From Anoplolepis gracilipes (Eukaryota > Arthropoda > Insecta > Hymenoptera > Formicidae): 64,000 nt of DNA. Position numbers and translations under genes: made by a program. The stretch lies in NCBI RefSeq assembly GCF_047496725.1, contig NC_132970.1, positions 10,685,501 to 10,749,500 of the forward strand. Direction: 5' to 3'. Position 1 is the stretch's first letter, and each line of letters starts with the position of its first letter. Shown piece after piece: positions 61,345 through 64,000 of the stretch. The notes below the pieces were generated by a model. That model saw nothing but the letters and a program-made list of their open reading frames with translations, made no database searches and had not been told where the DNA came from.

Positions 61345-63478
61345 TTATATTTTTTTTTATAAGTATTGCATAATATGTGAATTCTTTTTAGTTTCTTTTT
61401 TTTATTTCACTCATTGTCAATTGGAAATGCTCATCAAACTCTTAGATATCAAAAATTGAAGCATACCTGTTTATTGAGTTTCAATAAATGGATCAATGGT
61501 TTATTTGCGAAATGTGCCAGATGCAAACCATTTATTGGGCTACTATCCAGTTTCTGTAGACACAATTTATGACACTATTTTGAAAGCTGCTTTTAACCGC
61601 GATGTGCTAAACACTTTCGAATGTTTTAATATATCTAAATCTTACGTATTATACACAGATCTAATGTTTCGCAAATATTTAAAAAAAAACCTCTTAAACG
61701 CGCAACACGTGTCATGTTCAGTGCCGGTACAAGATTATCAGTCAGTCACTGAAATAATAAATTTTTTATTGCAGATATTTGTGACACTTTAATTTAATAA
61801 CACAATCATTTATTAACATTATATAAATATAAATGATCAAGTGAATTACATAATAATCACAATATCTTTCACTATACTTTTATTTTTTTAAAAAAGCAAC
61901 GAATTATGATATTAAGAGTTTTACAATGGAATAATTTAATACTTGAAACATTTATTTTTTCGGGCACTATATGCACTTTTAGAGAATGTATCCGAATGCT
62001 GTCTCAGCTATTTCTGCTAGGTGCCCGACACATCCATTCCTGATAAAGCTTGGTGCATCCAGCATTCTAGCTTCTGCGCATCAAACTAATATATAAATTC
62101 CCGGCTCTTCGCAGCGCATGTTATTCTGTCATATCACGAAAAAAAACCTCTTGCTTCAAATTGATCTCCTTTTCTTGCATGATAAAAATATTTTAATAAT
62201 ACACAGAGAGAAAAATTTCTTTAGATTTAATAAAATTGATGCTTGAAATAGTTGAAAAAAGCTATTTACTTTAAGAAACTAATAAGATTATTGGATTTTT
62301 AAAATAAATATGTATCATATAATATTGTTTAATTCAACGAAATAATACTTTTTTCAGTCAAAAATAATGTTTCATATGACATAATGTTGTTTGAATGAAA
62401 TAAATAAATCCAAACAAATCGTTCTCTCTGTGTACATAATTATTTATTTTCAGAAACTTCGAGTAAGCATTTGGTCTCTTTTTTTTATCTAATTGATATA
62501 TAATATGTATTTTACTATAATAATATTTTGCACGCGAACAGATCATGCAGTAATCAAACTTGAATGTATATGCTGTAAAATAAAAGTTAATTTTTAATAT
62601 AATTTTTAATATAATTTGCAATATTTATGCATAAAGAATTGTGTCCATATTTCGTTTATTATGCTGATAAAGATCTTTAATACATTATATAATTGCGTTT
62701 ATATTTCTCTAGAAAACGTTATTTTTCTCATTTTACATAGAGAGTTTGTTAATCAAAAACTAGACAAATTATTATATAAAACATGCATTTTACATTGATT
62801 TTATCTACTGAGTTTGAAATCATACTCTTAAATAGAGATATGTGTGTGCGTGCGTGTATGAAAATGTTATACATATCACGCATACACCCACACATATATA
62901 TATTTTTATACTTTTTATATTGTACTTATATTAGGTACATTGAATCTTGTTGAAAAAGAATCTGATACAGAAAATACAGTAACATAAAAAGTCCGAAAAA
63001 TTCTTTTTTTTGTAAAGATATGTATTTGATTTTTGCCGGAGAAAAAGTTATTTATTGATATAAAATATTTTTTATAAAATAGACATATAATTATAATATG
63101 TGTTTTGAGACAAAAAAATCATGTACTATATGTATATGTTATAAATATCAATCTAATTTGCTATTAACATAAATGATGTAAATATCAATTTGCCAATTCT
63201 GTTAGTTATTAATAAAGAGAGAAATATTATCGATTTCAAAATTCTTAATATTATACATTTTGTAACAGGACACAATGACCCTCTTGCCAGCTCCACTGCA
63301 ACTGTAACTTCCGGGCCAGGTCAACAAAGTAATCCCGCAGGTGAAATTTCCTCTGGTGGCACAATTAGAGGTGGCACATTAGATGTCCTCTTATCGACCA
63401 CTTATTGCCGTAATCAAATGTATCTTTCACGACAATTGGCTCAGTTACATCCAGAGCTGACGATGCCGATGTTTAGCG
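50678..63478 (+). CDS. fry: Furry, amino-terminal part (3' end outside window)
   Basis: Nineteen phase-consistent exons: 50678-50687, 50751-50792, 51183-51359, 51437-51621, 51679-51878, 51943-52733, 52819-53222, 53308-53883, 53966-54101, 54176-54346, 54424-54613, 54702-54878, 56443-56613, 56694-56843, 56940-57109, 57199-57470, 57652-57806, 58020-58183 and 63269-63478. They give 1450 residues with no stop, and the gene continues past the window. Seen: blocks near-identical to vertebrate FRY, including LQRGEDPQFDQLLS, EVKDKDVKHALAGLFVEIL, PVAAAVKNEVNVPCLKNFVE, YRLLWVYMIRIKCESN, ADSLQQKEGEPPMP, MITGERKPRIDLFRTCVAA and KQENMRRRRRRDALRLQL. This is the HEAT/armadillo-like furry N-terminal domain. 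Function: a giant scaffold that activates NDR/Tricornered kinase with Mob proteins, shaping wing hairs, bristles and dendritic tiling. An optional exon (55888-56034) is listed separately. The intron 58184-63268 hosts an antisense GPCR gene. Confidence 0.95.
55096..55183. repeat. 88-nt near-perfect hairpin
   Basis: The outer stem of 13 bp (CGCACGTATAGCT with AGCTATACGTGCG) is perfect. A small internal loop (9 x 7) follows, then a 21-bp inner stem (55118-55138 with 55143-55163) with a single G:U wobble and a 4-base loop. Size and shape suit a pre-miRNA or a very short palindromic element. No known miRNA is recognised. Confidence 0.6.
55888..56034 (+). CDS. fry: Candidate in-frame cassette (or alternative first) exon of furry
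   Basis: A GC-rich 147-nt block in the AT-rich intron 54879-56442. Acceptor ...TACTCTAG ends at 55887, and donor AG|GTGAGC begins at 56035. The length is divisible by three, and its phase (2 at both ends) matches the surrounding junction, so inclusion adds 49 residues without a stop between ...PDLSLS and SSPDSLS. The insert contains MSKELSQSLENLGG, PGRFSVPSISG and IYTRHKRT. The ATG at 55922 lies in frame, so the block could instead be an alternative first exon. The acceptor is weak, and a CT-rich tract lies upstream at about 55590-55810. It is absent from the vertebrate FRY as I know it. Confidence 0.55.
58540..59774 (-). CDS. Class A neuropeptide-type GPCR nested in a furry intron
   Basis: The main exon starts ATG at 59774 and runs to about 58967-58971. 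It encodes an N-terminus with an NKST glycosylation site and TM1-TM6: HLGLLGNCLSVCVFF (TM1), IYLGALAISDIIFLVTIFVVWL (TM2), CQFFIYLSTLCSFLSVWLVVAFTVERYVAV (TM3 with ERY in place of DRY), and CLNMPSF in TM6. The TM7 exon, ending TAA at 58540-58542, reads SPTWLIPAQQMCNLLFNTSFGINFVFYCASGQNFRRAMIRMFKRSN with a short basic tail. The junction is uncertain. Donor GTACGT (exon end 58971, phase 0) does not match acceptor TTAG (exon start 58750, which needs phase 2). Donor GTATCT (exon end 58967) with acceptor TTTTACAG (exon start 58781) does keep frame. The protein is about 350 residues. It resembles insect CNMamide/FMRFamide/TRH-like receptors; the ligand is not assigned. A 5' UTR acceptor lies at 59883-59884. 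Confidence 0.8.
59912..59956. repeat. (GA)n microsatellite
   Basis: Uninterrupted GA tract upstream of the nested GPCR, possibly in its leader intron. Confidence 0.85.
61288..61340. repeat. (TA)n microsatellite
   Basis: About 50 bases of TA inside the furry intron. Confidence 0.9.
61496..61792 (+). CDS. Uncertain 98-residue ORF in the furry intron
   Basis: Open frame containing LLGYYPVSVDTIYDTILKAAF and VLNTFECFNISKSYVLY. Codon use is less AT-extreme than the surroundings, but no domain is recognised and there is no clear splice context. It may be a remnant of a mobile element or a chance frame. Confidence 0.12.
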   Translation: MVYLRNVPDANHLLGYYPVSVDTIYDTILKAAFNRDVLNTFECFNISKSYVLYTDLMFRKYLKKNLLNAQHVSCSVPVQDYQSVTEIINFLLQIFVTL

Positions 63479-64000
63479 GTAAGTGGAATTTCTGCATTTT
63501 TTTATAAATATATTATTAACTTTTTTATTTTATTAATAAATTTCAACCCTAATTTCAAAAATTTATTTTGTAATATACCTAATATAGTTTCATGAAAATG
63601 TAATAACTGAATCATTTTTAAAAAGTTACTGTTTTTTATAATTAAAATATTAAATAGTTTCCATTATTAATTTTTGAGTACCTTTTTTAAATAAAAGAGA
63701 ATTAATTTTATTATTTTTTTAGATTTAATATTTTTTATCACTTATATGCATATTTGATATAGTTAATTACAGTTCTTCATATTTACTCGTGTTGATTGAT
63801 TCCACAAAATGCAAAATGTAGTTAAACATCGCTTCATTATCATTCTTCTATAATTCTAATATCATGCTGCGTCTAATATATTTTAAATTAGTCCAGTATA
63901 TGACATAGACTATGTACAATATATAATTAAAAACTTTCCAGTCTATGGCGTATGAAATATGCTTTAAACGCTTCAATTTTAAAGAAGTTTTGTGTGTGAT
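63479..64000 (+). other. Start of the next furry intron
   Basis: Begins with donor GTAAGT at 63479. AT-rich with no exon seen before the window ends. Confidence 0.7.

Larger units (their letters stand above)
58184..63268 (+). other. 5.1-kb furry intron hosting an antisense GPCR gene
   Basis: Left part (58540-59885) carries the GPCR exons on the minus strand. A (GA)n tract lies at 59912-59956 and a (TA)n tract at 61288-61340. Direct AGTAGTACTATAATAAAATA repeats lie near 61170-61235, and a weak open frame at 61496-61792. The rest is AT-rich. Confidence 0.6.

Overview
The window is a piece of an insect nuclear genome. It has AT-rich introns and intergenic DNA, CpG-rich promoters and short phase-consistent exons with GT-AG borders. 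It also has many dinucleotide microsatellites and short palindromic (MITE-like) elements. The proteins read as insect orthologues, and the overall style suggests a hymenopteran, most likely an ant. That assignment is an inference from the sequence alone. I see no rRNA, tRNA, CRISPR array, intact transposase or viral gene.

Layout. (1) 390-3820 (+): 3' part of a Nimrod-type EGF-repeat membrane receptor. (2) 5239-17826 (+): a seven-exon gene for an uncharacterised secretory-pathway protein with a cysteine-rich ectodomain, one membrane span and a basic/Ser/Gln-rich tail. Its introns carry a 0.9-kb nested palindrome, a direct duplication around exon 5 and a MITE inside a MITE. (3) 17827-23218: gene-poor, with a sister MITE and weak ORFs. 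(4) 23219-26046 (+): a gustatory receptor. (5) 29422-26427 (-): cytosolic Hsc70 with a classical heat-shock promoter near 30.3 kb. (6) 31855-34612 (+): ICA69, including an 11-nt first coding exon. (7) 39093-35479 (-): ARMC8. (8) 40148-40852 (+): Got1. (9) 44793-42389 (-): ADP/ATP translocase. (10) 50678 to beyond 63478 (+): the amino-terminal 1450 residues of furry. A class A peptide GPCR is nested antisense in its 5.1-kb intron.

Orientation and function. Hsc70 and ICA69 diverge, ICA69 and ARMC8 converge, ARMC8 and Got1 diverge, Got1 and the translocase converge, and the translocase and furry diverge. The genes do not form a pathway. They are a mix of housekeeping functions (chaperone, mitochondrial nucleotide exchange, Golgi trafficking, ubiquitin-ligase subunit), a cell-morphogenesis scaffold, and surface or sensory receptors. 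Exon borders were set by hand from splice consensus and reading-frame phase. Except where stated, every junction given keeps the frame.

The observations most worth checking are: a 147-nt symmetric cassette exon (55888-56034) in furry; the nested GPCR whose TM7 exon I recovered at about 58540-58781; the heat-shock element in front of the intron-bearing Hsc70; the uncharacterised membrane protein; and the nested palindromic elements.
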